Source: Brachybacterium equifaecis (GTDB lineage: Bacteria > Actinomycetota > Actinomycetes > Actinomycetales > Dermabacteraceae). Taken from it: a DNA stretch of 64,000 bases. Each line of letters begins with the position of its first letter. Position 1 is the stretch's first letter. Position numbers and translations under genes: made by a program. The notes beneath the pieces are model-generated. The model saw only the letters and a list, made by a program, of their open reading frames with translations. It was not told where the DNA came from and searched no databases. Where the stretch lies: positions 310,001 to 374,000 of the forward strand of contig NZ_JAKNCJ010000002.1 in the NCBI RefSeq assembly GCF_023509525.1, in the 5' to 3' direction. Positions 25,942 through 34,688 of the stretch are shown piece after piece.

Positions 25942-27040
25942 GGGGTCCTCCATAGATCCGGGAGAGTGCTCGGTTGATCATGCGGTTCTTGAAGTCGTCG
26001 CCGACGGAGGTGTAGATCGCGGTCGTCGAGGCGTACGCGTGCCCGACCTGGTCCTGCACGAACTTCTCGGCGTATCCCCACTCGATGAGGTTGGTGACGT
26101 ACGTGTGGCGCAGAGCGTGCACGCTGAGCTCTGACGGCAGCTCTGCTTCGTCGCGGAGCTGGGCGAAGCGGAGGTCGATGTAGCGCAGCGAGACACGCGT
26201 ACCTCGCTCGGTCAGCCACAGAGGCCCCGCCGATCCGGCGGTGAAGCGAGGTCGGGCGTGGTCGATCCATTGGGCCAGTCCCTCCGTGATCCAGTCCAGC
26301 TCGGGAATCGTGAGTACCGACCGGCGTCGCGGGCCCGAGCCTTGTGCACCCTTGCCCCAGCGCACATCGACAGCACCGAAGCGTCCGAAGCGCGGAGCCA
26401 CACCGTTGGGCCGCAGGTCCGCCACGTCCAGACCCACAGCCTCAGCCCGACGCAGCCCGTAGGCGTAGATCATCTTGAAGATCTGGGAGTCACGAAGCGC
26501 TGCGAGGGCTCCCTTCCGGCCCCGCTGGAGGATCGTCTCGACGCGGCGATCGGCAACGGTGAAGAACTGCTCAATCTCGTCATAGGTAAGTGCTCGCCGC
26601 TGCGGACGGCCCTCGTAGTCAACCAGGTGCGCGAGCGTGTTCCACTCGTGGCAGACCTGTTGCGGCGCTGATCCGAAGCGCTCTTCGCAGTCCGCCACCC
26701 ACCGGTACCGAGGATCGGTGAGGTAGTCGCAGAACAGCCGGATGATGGAGTGATACCCGCGGATCGTGGAGGGGGTCGCCGGCCGCTGTCGAGACTTCGC
26801 CTGGGTCGTGTAATCCTCCAAGTCACCCGGCGACCACTCCCACGGATAACGTCCTGCGAACTCCTCGAACCTCCGGATGACCAACTCACGGCTCCCGATC
26901 GTCCGCTCAGCGAGTCCTCGACTGCTCTGCTGATCCGCCCAGCCCGAGAGCATCGCCTCGAACACAAAGCGCCCCTCGTCCAGCGCCCGCACGTTGCGAA
27001 GCTGGCGAAGTGGTGAGACGCCACGGGGGTCCTGGGCCAT
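25919..27040 (-). CDS. tyrosine recombinase/integrase
   Basis: A 373-residue site-specific recombinase. The core-binding domain spans about 20-115. In the catalytic domain the box I Arg is in YAYGLRRAEAVGLDV, and the box II HxxR and the Tyr are in SVHALRHTYVTNLIEWGYAEKFVQDQVGHAYASTTAIYTSV. The catalytic set therefore looks complete. It is the probable enzyme that excises and integrates the island. It is the first gene of three that overlap, and it faces away from the right end of the island. Confidence 0.9.
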   Translation of the reverse strand: MAQDPRGVSPLRQLRNVRALDEGRFVFEAMLSGWADQQSSRGLAERTIGSRELVIRRFEEFAGRYPWEWSPGDLEDYTTQAKSRQRPATPSTIRGYHSIIRLFCDYLTDPRYRWVADCEERFGSAPQQVCHEWNTLAHLVDYEGRPQRRALTYDEIEQFFTVADRRVETILQRGRKGALAALRDSQIFKMIYAYGLRRAEAVGLDVADLRPNGVAPRFGRFGAVDVRWGKGAQGSGPRRRSVLTIPELDWITEGLAQWIDHARPRFTAGSAGPLWLTERGTRVSLRYIDLRFAQLRDEAELPSELSVHALRHTYVTNLIEWGYAEKFVQDQVGHAYASTTAIYTSVGDDFKNRMINRALSRIYGGPHAEDSRP

Positions 27041-27170
27041 CTACCCAGTATTGCATCTACCGCAACAATGATGCACCTAAACCTTGGTTGCGTCGGCTGG
27101 CCCGTACCGCCAACACGTCCACGGGCGCTGAGGGGATGGGGTCATCGCCCACGAGCACCTTGGACCGGGA

Positions 27171-28187
27171 CTACGTCTCGATCTCTGAGGTTTGTGCGGC
27201 AAGGGTCCGGTCAGTACCGGCTCCCGGCCGCGCGGGGATGACGAGCGGGATGAGCCGGATGAAGACGACCATGGCGACGAGCTCGACGAGCGTCTGGGTC
27301 ACCACCACGAGAGGAGCAATGTCGAACGCAGCCGGCAAGGCGAGCACCAGTGGCAGAACGACGAGTGAGTTGCGAGTCGCGCCGCTGAAGACGACCGCAC
27401 GCCTTCCAGGTACGTCGAGGCCTGCAATGCGGCTGGCCAGCATCCCGACCGGCACCATCACTGCAGCGAAGAGGACGTAGACCGGCACCGCCAGGAGCAG
27501 TGAACCGAGCCGGGCGCTCACGCCGGAGATCTGCGAAGCGACGACGACCGCCAGCGTCGTGACCATCAGCGGCACCATCCCCGCGGTAGCAACCTGTTCG
27601 AGCTTCCTGCCGGCCCGTGACCGGGCAGCGGCGAGCTGGGTCAGTGCCGCGGCCAAGAAGGGAAGCGCGATGATGAGCACGAACGCCTCTACGAACGGCG
27701 CGACCTCGATGGAGCTGGCGAACTCCGCGCCCACGAAGAGCCACATGTACAGCGGCAACAGGAGCATCTGAGCGATCATCAGCAACGGTGCCGCAGCCAG
27801 GAGCCGCTCCTCGTCGCCGCCCGCGAGGCCGGAGAAGACGATGACGTAATCGATGCAAGGGGTGAGCAGCACGAACAGGACGCCAACGAGGAGTGCCTGG
27901 TCGGAGGCGACGATCCTTGAGAGCGGCCAGACGATCAACGGCACCAAGACGAAGTTGACGACGAGGATCGTCGAAAGGAACCGCCAGTCCCGGAACGCCC
28001 GCCCGATCCTGCCGAAGGGGATCCCGAGGAACGTGGCGTACAGCAGTAGCGCCAGCACCGGGTGGATCGCCAGCTCCGCAGGATGAGCAACCGCAGGCCA
28101 GGCCAATCCAACGATGGCCCCGAGAGCCAGGCCCGCCACGTAGAGCACCACCTGGTGCCGCTCCATCCATTCCACGCTCGCGCGCAT
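27171..28187 (-). CDS. ACR3-like arsenite exporter (BASS superfamily)
   Basis: A 338-residue protein with about ten membrane helices. The segment VLLTPCIDYVIVFSGLAGGDEE contains the conserved helix-4 cysteine of arsenite permeases, and GRRAVVFSGATRNSLVVLPL matches the ninth-helix region. The family exports arsenite or related oxyanions using the proton gradient. It lies 84 bp after the ferredoxin gene in the same direction. The nearby MerR binding site may control both. Confidence 0.87.
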   Translation of the reverse strand: MRASVEWMERHQVVLYVAGLALGAIVGLAWPAVAHPAELAIHPVLALLLYATFLGIPFGRIGRAFRDWRFLSTILVVNFVLVPLIVWPLSRIVASDQALLVGVLFVLLTPCIDYVIVFSGLAGGDEERLLAAAPLLMIAQMLLLPLYMWLFVGAEFASSIEVAPFVEAFVLIIALPFLAAALTQLAAARSRAGRKLEQVATAGMVPLMVTTLAVVVASQISGVSARLGSLLLAVPVYVLFAAVMVPVGMLASRIAGLDVPGRRAVVFSGATRNSLVVLPLVLALPAAFDIAPLVVVTQTLVELVAMVVFIRLIPLVIPARPGAGTDRTLAAQTSEIET

Positions 28188-28271
28188 GAGTCTCCTTAGG
28201 TTCCTTCTCGTACCAGTGCTGGATGCGCAATCGCATCCAGGGTCGAGCGGCCTGGGTCAGGACCCGCTGTT

Positions 28272-28592
28272 CTATCCGTTCTGCGGTGGCAGTGCGGCGA
28301 CGATCGGGTGATCCTTGCGGATCATGCCCAGCTTCATTGCCCCGCCGGGCGAGCCGATCTCGTCGAAGAACTCGATGTTGGCTTGGTAGTAGTCGGACCA
28401 CTGGTCGGGCAGGTCGTCCTCGTAGTAGATCGCCTCGACGGGGCAGACCGGCTCGCAGGCTCCGCAGTCGACGCACTCGTCGGGGTGGATGTAGAGCATT
28501 CGCTGCCCCTCGTAGATGCAGTCGACCGGGCACTCATCGATGCACGCACGGTCCTTCACATCCACGCAGGGCGGCGCAATCACATACGTCAT
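28272..28592 (-). CDS. FdxA-type 7Fe ferredoxin
   Basis: A 106-residue soluble electron carrier with eight cysteines at 9, 17, 21, 25, 40, 43, 46 and 50 ([38 protein letters not shown]). This spacing is typical of the [3Fe-4S]/[4Fe-4S] ferredoxins of actinobacteria. ATG 28592 lies 14 bases after the MerR operator. What it reduces here is unknown. Thiol or iron-sulfur damage during metal stress may make a spare ferredoxin useful. Confidence 0.92.
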   Translation of the reverse strand: MTYVIAPPCVDVKDRACIDECPVDCIYEGQRMLYIHPDECVDCGACEPVCPVEAIYYEDDLPDQWSDYYQANIEFFDEIGSPGGAMKLGMIRKDHPIVAALPPQNG

Positions 28593-28606
28593 ACCCAGGA
28601 CGTTAA

Positions 28607-28628
28607 ACCTTGAACCCAGGTTGAAGGT
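28607..28628. promoter_or_regulatory. MerR-type operator between ferredoxin and merR
   Basis: A 22-bp inverted repeat with arms ACCTTGAACC and GGTTGAAGGT separated by CA. On the minus strand it lies between a -35 like TTGACC and a -10 like TTTAAC with an overlong spacer of 18-19 bp, the hallmark of MerR-activated promoters. On the plus strand TTGAAG (28621-28626), a 17-bp gap and TATGGT (28644-28649) form the merR promoter itself. Confidence 0.75.
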
Positions 28629-28655
28629 CAAGCCGGAGCCCCCTATGGTCGGAGC

Positions 28656-29063
28656 ATGAGGATTTCCGAGGTCGCCGAGCGCACAGGAGTGCCCACGAGC
28701 ACGCTGCGCTACTACGAGCGGCTCGGTATCCTCACCGCGCACAGGAGCGCCAACGGATACCGGGACTTCGACGTGGGCCACCTGGAGCGCTTGGACTTCA
28801 TCGCTTCGGCGAAGCGGCTCGGCCTCGAGTTGCCCGAGATCCGCCGCCTCCTCGACCTCGCGGACAACGGCACCTGCACGGGAGTCAAGGCCACGCTCCA
28901 GCCACTGTTGGCCATGCAGATCACCGCTGTCGAGAAACAGCTGCGAACCCTGATTGACCTGCAAGGACAGTTACATAAGGCGCAGGCTCACGTCGACGCT
29001 TGCCCGGACAGCGACGAGCGCTGCCGGTCGGAGTGCGCGTTCAGGGCATTCGCCGGGCACTAG
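28656..29063 (+). CDS. MerR family metal-responsive regulator
   Basis: 135 residues: the N-terminal winged helix [26 protein letters not shown], a coiled-coil dimerisation helix, and cysteines at 74, 116, 123 and 127 ([24 protein letters not shown]). The placement of C74, C116 and C123 resembles Cd/Pb/Zn sensors such as CadR and PbrR more than copper or mercury sensors. It is divergent from ferredoxin-ACR3, with the shared operator between them. The mRNA appears leaderless (TATGGT 6 bases before ATG). Confidence 0.92.
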   Translation: MRISEVAERTGVPTSTLRYYERLGILTAHRSANGYRDFDVGHLERLDFIASAKRLGLELPEIRRLLDLADNGTCTGVKATLQPLLAMQITAVEKQLRTLIDLQGQLHKAQAHVDACPDSDERCRSECAFRAFAGH

Positions 29064-29113
29064 GAAGCCAAGCGACTCACGAACACCAGGGTTGCATCTG
29101 ATCAATAATGCTC

Positions 29114-29803
29114 AGACCTCTCGCGCTCGCGAAGTTCCCGCACACGAGCGACCGTTGGGACGTGATGGCCTGGGAGATGACGGCGCTGGATCTTCTGGAA
29201 GCGGCGGGCATCGAGGTGCCGTCTCGCCGTCTGGTCCGAGTCGGCGAGCGCAGCGTGCTGGTGCTGCGGCGCTTCGATCGCACCGAGAGCGGCGGCCGCG
29301 TCGGATACATCAGCGCGATGACGGCCCTGGGCGCGGACGACGGTGATCACCGCGACTACGCGGATATCGCCGCAGCGATGCTCGATCTCTCCCGCTCGCC
29401 GAAGGCCGATCATCACGCGCTCTTCGACCGTGTCGTGGCGAGCATCGCGCTCGGCAACACCGACGATCACCTCCGCAATCACGGGTTCCTCGCCGACCAG
29501 GGCTTCTGGAGGCTCAGCCCCGCCTTCGACGTGAATCCGACTCCGGATCCGTGGCGCCAGCGATCCACCACCATCCTCGGGGCGGACGCCCCGCCGGACG
29601 AGGCCGAGGCTCTCCTCCCCTTCGCCGATGAATGCAGCCTGGGACAGGAGTCGGCTCGAGCGAGGATGCTTCGGATCGGGACCGCGATCAGCGGGTGGAG
29701 GGCAGCAGCCCAGAGGAACGGCGTGCCGGACAGCGAGCTCACCCTGTTCGCAGAAGCGATCGACACCCGGCTCGCTGCCCTCAGAGCCGTCGCTGAGGGC
29801 TGA
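29114..29803 (+). pseudogene. hipA 3' part, separated from its start by the island
   Basis: Encodes the C-terminal 229 residues of a HipA-family kinase: AKFPHTSDRWDVMAWEMTALDLLE, LRRFDRTESGGRVGYISAM, the catalytic loop VASIALGNTDDHLRNHGFL and the metal-binding LSPAFDVNP. An ATG at 29108 could start a fragment, but the ATP-binding N-terminal part is left of the island. Joining codon 11652-11654 to 29114 restores one frame (LLDDD-RPLALAKF). Island excision could thus rebuild the toxin gene. Confidence 0.9.
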
Positions 29804-29872
29804 GCGGGCTGGATGGATCGCCGCCTGGTGCCGGCATCGCCGATCTGCACATTCTGCGGCGAGCGCCGATCC

Positions 29873-30574
29873 TCACCCTTCCCCGGGATTCCCCTCCTGC
29901 AGCGTCCGATACAGCGCGAGCGCGAGCCCTGTCCGATCCCGCTGATCGAGCTTGCGCAGCAGCGCGGAGACGTGGTTCTTGACCGTCCCCTCGGCGAGCA
30001 CGAGCCGGGCGGCGATCTCGGCGTTGGTGAGGCCCTCGGCGACGAGCTCCGCCACAGCGCGCTCGGCACGTGTGAGCACCGCCAGCGGATCGGGCGCGGC
30101 GGCCTGCCCGCGGGTCATCGCGATCCGTGCGACGCGAGGATCGATGACCATGCCGCCGTCGGCAGCAGCCCGAATCGCGCCTGCGAGCGCATCGGTCGAA
30201 GTGTCTTTCAGGAGGAACCCTGCAGCTCCAGCGGTCAGCGCACCACGCACCAGATCCTCATCGTCGAAGGTCGTCAGCACGAGGACGGGAAGGCCCGGAT
30301 GCAGGGTGCGGCACTGCGCAGTGAGTTCGATGCCGTCCATGCCCGGCATGCGCGCATCGGTCAGGACTACGTCGGGCAGGTCGCGGCGCAGGAGCGCGAG
30401 CGCCTCGGCGCCGTCGGCGGCCTCGGCCGCCACCTCGATGCCGTCGGCCGTGGAGAGCAGGAGGGAGAGTCCGCGCCGCAGCAGCTGCTGGTCATCGACG
30501 AGCAGCACGCGCACCGGCGTCGGCCCGTCTCCGCGCAGGGCATCCGTCTCCTCCTCATACCCGGGCATTGTCAT
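29873..30574 (-). CDS. NarL/LuxR-type response regulator
   Basis: 233 residues: a receiver domain with acidic pocket VDDQQ, phospho-acceptor D73 ([13 protein letters not shown]) and Lys in FLLKDTS, then a GerE-type helix-turn-helix ([39 protein letters not shown]). ATG 30574 overlaps the kinase stop (ATGA). A likely binding site is the perfect palindrome at 31858-31877 ahead of the kinase gene. Confidence 0.94.
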   Translation of the reverse strand: MTMPGYEEETDALRGDGPTPVRVLLVDDQQLLRRGLSLLLSTADGIEVAAEAADGAEALALLRRDLPDVVLTDARMPGMDGIELTAQCRTLHPGLPVLVLTTFDDEDLVRGALTAGAAGFLLKDTSTDALAGAIRAAADGGMVIDPRVARIAMTRGQAAAPDPLAVLTRAERAVAELVAEGLTNAEIAARLVLAEGTVKNHVSALLRKLDQRDRTGLALALYRTLQEGNPGEG

Positions 30575-31824
30575 CGCACACCGCCCTTCTGCGCCGGCAC
30601 TCCTGCAGTGGCGAGCCCGGCGGTCGGGATCTCGATCGACAGCACCACCTCGTCGCCTGCTCGCCGCGCCTGGACCGAGCCGCCGAGCGCCGTGGCGCGC
30701 TCAGCCAGCCCCCGCAGGCCGAAGCCGGGTGCGAGAGGCCCCTCCGGCAGAGATTCTCGGGCGGCGGCGTCGAGGTCGCTGGTGATCTCGAGCCGGACCG
30801 TCTGCTCGCTGCGCCCGGTGGTGATGCAGACCCGTCGAGCGCGGCCGTGGCGCAGAGCGTTGGTGAGCCCTTCCTGCACGGCCCGGTAGAGCAGCAGCTC
30901 CGCGTCCTCGCTCATCGTCACCACGAACGGGTCGCTCGCGTGCGCGACGCTCACCTCGAGCCCGGTTCCTCGGAACGACTCCGCGATCGCATTGATCGCG
31001 AGCAGGCCCGTCGCGTCAGGGTCGCGCACGGGGCTGAGCGCGCGCACCCAGGTGCGCATCTCCACCATCGCCTCAGCCGCGGTCGTGCGGGCCGTCGCGA
31101 TCTCCGCTCGCGCTCCGCTCGGATCGCGCTCGCCGACTCGCTCGGCGTACTCGAGGCTCATGCCGATCAGGGTCAGGCGATGGCCGAGGGTGTCGTGCAG
31201 TTCGCGCGCTGACCGGGCCCTCTCCTCGGCGAGGACGAGCTCCTTCTGCGTATCGGCCATGCGGCGCTGTCGCTCCATCGCCGCGGCCAGATCCTCCGTC
31301 GTCTGCTGGTAGCCGTGCCACAGCGCCCCGATGGCGGCTCCGAAGGTGCCGAGCACCGCGAGCGCGAGGGCATTGATGACGATCGTCGCCGCATCGGAGC
31401 CGATCTGCACGTGGCCGACTGCTGCATCGATCCCGAGCAGCAGCGCGGCGAGAAGCCCCGCCACCGGTCCGATGTCCACGACCACCAGGGCGAGGGCGAG
31501 CAGGAGCGCCGGGATATCGAAGCCGAGGTGGCCTCCGCCGTCGGCGAGCACGAGGATCAGCAGCACCGCAGCCGACAGGACGCCGCGGGCCGCTCCCGGT
31601 GCGAGGCGTGCGCGGACCGTCCAGGTGAGCGCGATGAGCACCGTGGCCGCGAGCAGCGACATCCACGCGATATCGAGGCGCGTGGGGAACACGCCGCCCG
31701 TGGCGTCGGCGGCCAGGGCGTACTGGCCGGCTCGCAGTGCGAGGCACAACAGCGCCGTGATCTGCAGCGCGGGGAGCACCCAGGCCGGGACGGGGCGGCC
31801 GTGCGGGGCTGACGAGGAGGGCAC
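30571..31824 (-). CDS. sensor histidine kinase (HisKA_3 type)
   Basis: 417 residues: about five or six membrane helices (residues 15-180), a coiled linker, the phosphorylation motif [18 protein letters not shown], and an HATPase domain ([41 protein letters not shown]). There is no large outside sensor loop, so it probably senses the membrane or a partner. The start is GTG 31824 with TAGAGT six bases upstream. It partners with the overlapping response regulator. Confidence 0.92.
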   Translation of the reverse strand: MPSSSAPHGRPVPAWVLPALQITALLCLALRAGQYALAADATGGVFPTRLDIAWMSLLAATVLIALTWTVRARLAPGAARGVLSAAVLLILVLADGGGHLGFDIPALLLALALVVVDIGPVAGLLAALLLGIDAAVGHVQIGSDAATIVINALALAVLGTFGAAIGALWHGYQQTTEDLAAAMERQRRMADTQKELVLAEERARSARELHDTLGHRLTLIGMSLEYAERVGERDPSGARAEIATARTTAAEAMVEMRTWVRALSPVRDPDATGLLAINAIAESFRGTGLEVSVAHASDPFVVTMSEDAELLLYRAVQEGLTNALRHGRARRVCITTGRSEQTVRLEITSDLDAAARESLPEGPLAPGFGLRGLAERATALGGSVQARRAGDEVVLSIEIPTAGLATAGVPAQKGGVR

Positions 31825-31830
31825 GCCTCC

Positions 31831-31836
31831 ACTCTA
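31831..31836 (-). promoter_or_regulatory. -10 box of the kinase-regulator operon
   Basis: TAGAGT, 6 bases before the GTG. The -35 region would fall at about 31854-31859 and touch the palindrome at 31858-31877. Confidence 0.5.
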
Positions 31837-31857
31837 GGGAGCGCAGGCGGTCTCGCA

Positions 31858-31877
31858 CCCATGACCGTGGTCATGGG
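31858..31877. promoter_or_regulatory. perfect palindrome, candidate response-regulator site
   Basis: CCCATGACC and GGTCATGGG form uninterrupted 9-bp arms around GT, between the divergent kinase and CPBP protease genes. Dimeric LuxR-type regulators often bind sites of this shape. The overlap with the kinase -35 region suggests autoregulation. Confidence 0.65.
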
Positions 31878-31942
31878 TCGGCGGTCGCAGAGAGGACGAC
31901 GGGCACATGAGCGCCGCTGCGGCAGAACCTAACGTCGAGGTC

Positions 31943-32860
31943 ATGACGAGAACCGAGACGTCTGCCCCTTCGACTGCCCCGGGCCTCCACCCCGAGCGCT
32001 CCCCTGCCCCGCGCCTGCCGGTCTGGGCCCGGGTGCTGCTGACGATCCTCGCCCTCGTGGTGACCCCGAGCGGCGTCGCCCTCCCGTACTACGCGCTCCT
32101 GATGGCCGCAGGGATCCCGCTCGACGAGCCCGGCGCTGTCGATCCCGGCCTCGAGCTCCTGCTCTTCGCGGGGCAGTGCGTGCTCACCCTCGGCGTCTAT
32201 CTGCTGCTCTCGTGGGCGCTGATGCGGGGCCTGGACCGACGGCCATTCCGGGCGCTCGGCCTCGCGCTGAACCAACGCGCCGCCGTCGGGCTCGCGGCGG
32301 GGATGGGGATCTCGCTGGCGGCGCTGCTGCTCAGCCAGGGCCTCTCCGCCGTGGCCGGCTGGGGGCGCGAGATGGAGCTGCCGGCGTTCGCCGCGGAGCC
32401 GGTGTGGGTGATCGTTCTCTACATGGTCCTGCTGGCATTCGTGCTGCAGGGCATCGGCGAGGAAGTGCTGTTCCGCGGCTACCTGCTGCGCTCACTGTCA
32501 CGCCGCCCGCATCTCGCCGTGATGGTGAGCGCCGCGGCGTTCATGCTTCCCCATCTCCGCTCCAGCGGCGGTCAGCAGAGCGCGCTCGAGCACGTCGTCT
32601 ACCTGACGATCCCGTTCGCGTTCGGCCTCTCCGCGGGGTACCTGGCCCTCGCGGTCGGCTCCGTGTGGGCCGCCATCGGCATCCACGCAGGGTTCCATGT
32701 CGCCACCGCAGTCGGCGTCGCCATGGGGCTCAGCCTCGAGGGGCCTGCACCCTGGCTCACGGTCGCGGTTCTGCACGGGCTCGCAGCGCTCGTCATCGCC
32801 CGGCGCATCCCGGCGTCGCGGTACGCGCAGATCCGTGCCGAAGGGCCCTACGGGGTCTGA
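31943..32860 (+). CDS. CPBP family intramembrane metalloprotease (Abi/CAAX-like)
   Basis: A 305-residue membrane protein of about eight helices. The glutamate pair and Arg are in LQGIGEEVLFRGYLLRSL. The later histidines are in AAFMLPHLRSSGGQQ and AAIGIHAGFHVATAVG. Bacterial members cleave membrane peptides or proteins, and substrates are rarely known. I prefer ATG 31943 because TAACGT lies 7 bases upstream. ATG 31907 would add 12 residues. It is divergent from the two-component system and probably in its regulon. Confidence 0.88.
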   Translation: MTRTETSAPSTAPGLHPERSPAPRLPVWARVLLTILALVVTPSGVALPYYALLMAAGIPLDEPGAVDPGLELLLFAGQCVLTLGVYLLLSWALMRGLDRRPFRALGLALNQRAAVGLAAGMGISLAALLLSQGLSAVAGWGREMELPAFAAEPVWVIVLYMVLLAFVLQGIGEEVLFRGYLLRSLSRRPHLAVMVSAAAFMLPHLRSSGGQQSALEHVVYLTIPFAFGLSAGYLALAVGSVWAAIGIHAGFHVATAVGVAMGLSLEGPAPWLTVAVLHGLAALVIARRIPASRYAQIRAEGPYGV

Positions 32861-32870
32861 GGCATCCAGC

Positions 32871-33626
32871 TCAGTAGTACACCGCGAGCGGCCCGTCGGG
32901 CCCGTGGATCACCTTCACCTCGGTGTCGAACACGCCCGTGAGCACCTCCGGCGTCATCACCTCGGCGGCGGGACCGTGCTCGACGACCTGCCCGTCCTTC
33001 ATCGCGCAGATGCGCTGGGCGTAGCGGCCGGCGAAGTTGATGTCGTGCAGGACGATCACGATGGTGCGGTCCAGCTCGCGCGCGGCGGCCTCGAGGCGGC
33101 GCATCATCTGCACGCTGTGCTGCATGTCGAGGTTGTTCAGCGGCTCGTCCAGCAGCAGGTACTCGGTCTCCTGGGCGAGCACCATCGCCACGCACGCCCG
33201 CTGGCGCTGGCCGCCGGAGAGCTCGTCGAGGTAGCGGCCCTCGAGACCGCCGAGGTCCAGGAAGTCGATGGCCTCGGAGACCGCGCGCTCGTCGGCAGCG
33301 GTCAGTCGGCCCCGCGAGTACGGGAAGCGGCCGAAGCCGACGAGCTGGCGCACGGTGAGGCGGGTGACGAAGTGGTTCTCCTGGCGCAGGATCGACAGCA
33401 CGCGCGCGAGGTCCCCGCTCTTCGCCTTGGCGACATCGAGCCCGCCCACCTCGATGGTCCCGGCATCCGGCGCCTGGAGCCGACCCATCATCGTCAGCAG
33501 CGTCGACTTCCCGGCGCCGTTCGGGCCGACGAGTGCGGTGATGCCGCCCTTCGGGATCTCGAGGGTCACGGGGCCGATGGTGGCGTGCTCCCCGTAGCTC
33601 TTGACGACGTCGCGGCACTGGATCAT
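32871..33626 (-). CDS. iron-siderophore ABC transporter ATPase
   Basis: A 251-residue ATPase of the FecE/YclP type: Walker A GPNGAGKST, Q-loop LRQENHF, signature LSGGQRQRA, Walker B LLLDEPLNNLD and the switch His in VLHDINFAGRYA. It drives uptake of ferric siderophore through the two upstream FecCD permeases. ATG 33626 overlaps the stop of the second permease. The gene ends 10 bp from the convergent protease gene. Confidence 0.94.
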   Translation of the reverse strand: MIQCRDVVKSYGEHATIGPVTLEIPKGGITALVGPNGAGKSTLLTMMGRLQAPDAGTIEVGGLDVAKAKSGDLARVLSILRQENHFVTRLTVRQLVGFGRFPYSRGRLTAADERAVSEAIDFLDLGGLEGRYLDELSGGQRQRACVAMVLAQETEYLLLDEPLNNLDMQHSVQMMRRLEAAARELDRTIVIVLHDINFAGRYAQRICAMKDGQVVEHGPAAEVMTPEVLTGVFDTEVKVIHGPDGPLAVYY

Positions 33627-34681
33627 AGCCGGCCCTTCCGGAGGATGACGATGAGGAATGCGGTGCCGCCGACCAGCTCGATGATGATCGAGACGACGCC
33701 CTGCGCACCGAACACGTGGTCCATCACGAGATAGGCGCCGGCGAGGGTCACGAAGCCGAGCAGCATCGCCATCGGCAGCACGAAGCGATGATCGTGGGTG
33801 CCGGCGGCCTGATAGGCGAGGGTCGCGACGAGGAAGCCGAAGAAGGTCATCGGGCCCACCAGCGCGGTGGAGACGGAGATCAGCACCGAGACCAGGATCA
33901 GCACCAGGATCAGGGAGCGCCGGTGCGGCAGGCCGAGATTCACCGCGGTGTCGCGCCCGAGCGCCAGCACGTTCAGTCGGCGCGAGAGCAGCAGCAGCGC
34001 TCCCCCGGCGACGACGACGATCGGGATCGCGATCGGCAGGTAGTCCGACTGGGCGTTGGTGACCGAGCCGAACATCCGCGCGGTGAGCACGTCGAACTCG
34101 CTGGGCGAGAGCATGCGGCGCATGAAGGTCGAGATGGAGCCGAGCCCTCCGCCGATGACGATGCCGACCAGCAGCATCACCTGCATGCTCGCCCGCCTGC
34201 CCGTCAGCAGCGTGCCGTAGAGCAGGGTCGCGAGCAGCACCATCGCCGCGATCTGCAGGATGAACTGCGCGGTGCCCTGCAGGGCGAGGATGCCCGTGAC
34301 GCCGAGAGTGAAGACGGCGGTGGTCTGGATCGCCCCGTAGAGGGACTCGAAGCCCATGATCGAGGGCGTGAGGATGCGGTTCTCGGTGACCGTCTGGAAG
34401 GCGACGGTCGCGAGCGCCTGGGAGACGGCGACGATCGCCATCACCACGACCGAGGTGATCCGCAGCTTCGCGATCAGCCAGAACCCGCGAGTGCCGGGGT
34501 CCATGGGGTTGTCCCAGGCGATCGTGCCCCAGGCGAGGACGAGGGTGAGGGCGATGAGCAGGCCGAGCACCACGGCGAAGCGGGTGCGGGTGCGGCGGTC
34601 GGCGAAGCCGCCTGCGGCGCGCTCAGCGTCCGGGCGCAGGGCGATGCGCGAGCCTACGGGGGCGCTGGGGGAAGCCGTCAT
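33623..34681 (-). CDS. FecCD-type siderophore ABC permease, second subunit
   Basis: A 352-residue membrane protein with nine to ten helices. The typical coupling region GRDTAVNLGLPHRRSLILVLILVSVLIS and the C-terminal AGTHDHRFVLPMAMLLGF are present. The N-terminal 35 residues are polar. It starts 7 bp after the first permease and overlaps the ATPase gene. The two permeases form the heterodimeric channel. Confidence 0.92.
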   Translation of the reverse strand: MTASPSAPVGSRIALRPDAERAAGGFADRRTRTRFAVVLGLLIALTLVLAWGTIAWDNPMDPGTRGFWLIAKLRITSVVVMAIVAVSQALATVAFQTVTENRILTPSIMGFESLYGAIQTTAVFTLGVTGILALQGTAQFILQIAAMVLLATLLYGTLLTGRRASMQVMLLVGIVIGGGLGSISTFMRRMLSPSEFDVLTARMFGSVTNAQSDYLPIAIPIVVVAGGALLLLSRRLNVLALGRDTAVNLGLPHRRSLILVLILVSVLISVSTALVGPMTFFGFLVATLAYQAAGTHDHRFVLPMAMLLGFVTLAGAYLVMDHVFGAQGVVSIIIELVGGTAFLIVILRKGRL

Positions 34682-34688
34682 GCCCGCC

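Larger units (their letters stand above)
11655..29113. mobile_element. metal/metalloid-resistance genomic island inserted in hipA
   Basis: The island is bounded by the two in-frame halves of hipA (junctions accurate to a few bases by protein continuity). It carries a cadmium/lead ATPase operon with a thiol-disulfide relay, a CDF exporter, copper genes, cadD and arsenic genes. It also carries three coupled genes for a tyrosine recombinase, an XRE protein and a zinc-ribbon recombinase-like protein. The only other hint of ends is an 11-base match in inverted orientation, TGAG(A/C)ATTA(C/T)T, at 11680-11690 and 29104-29114. I found no tRNA at the site and no obvious target duplication. Confidence 0.85.
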
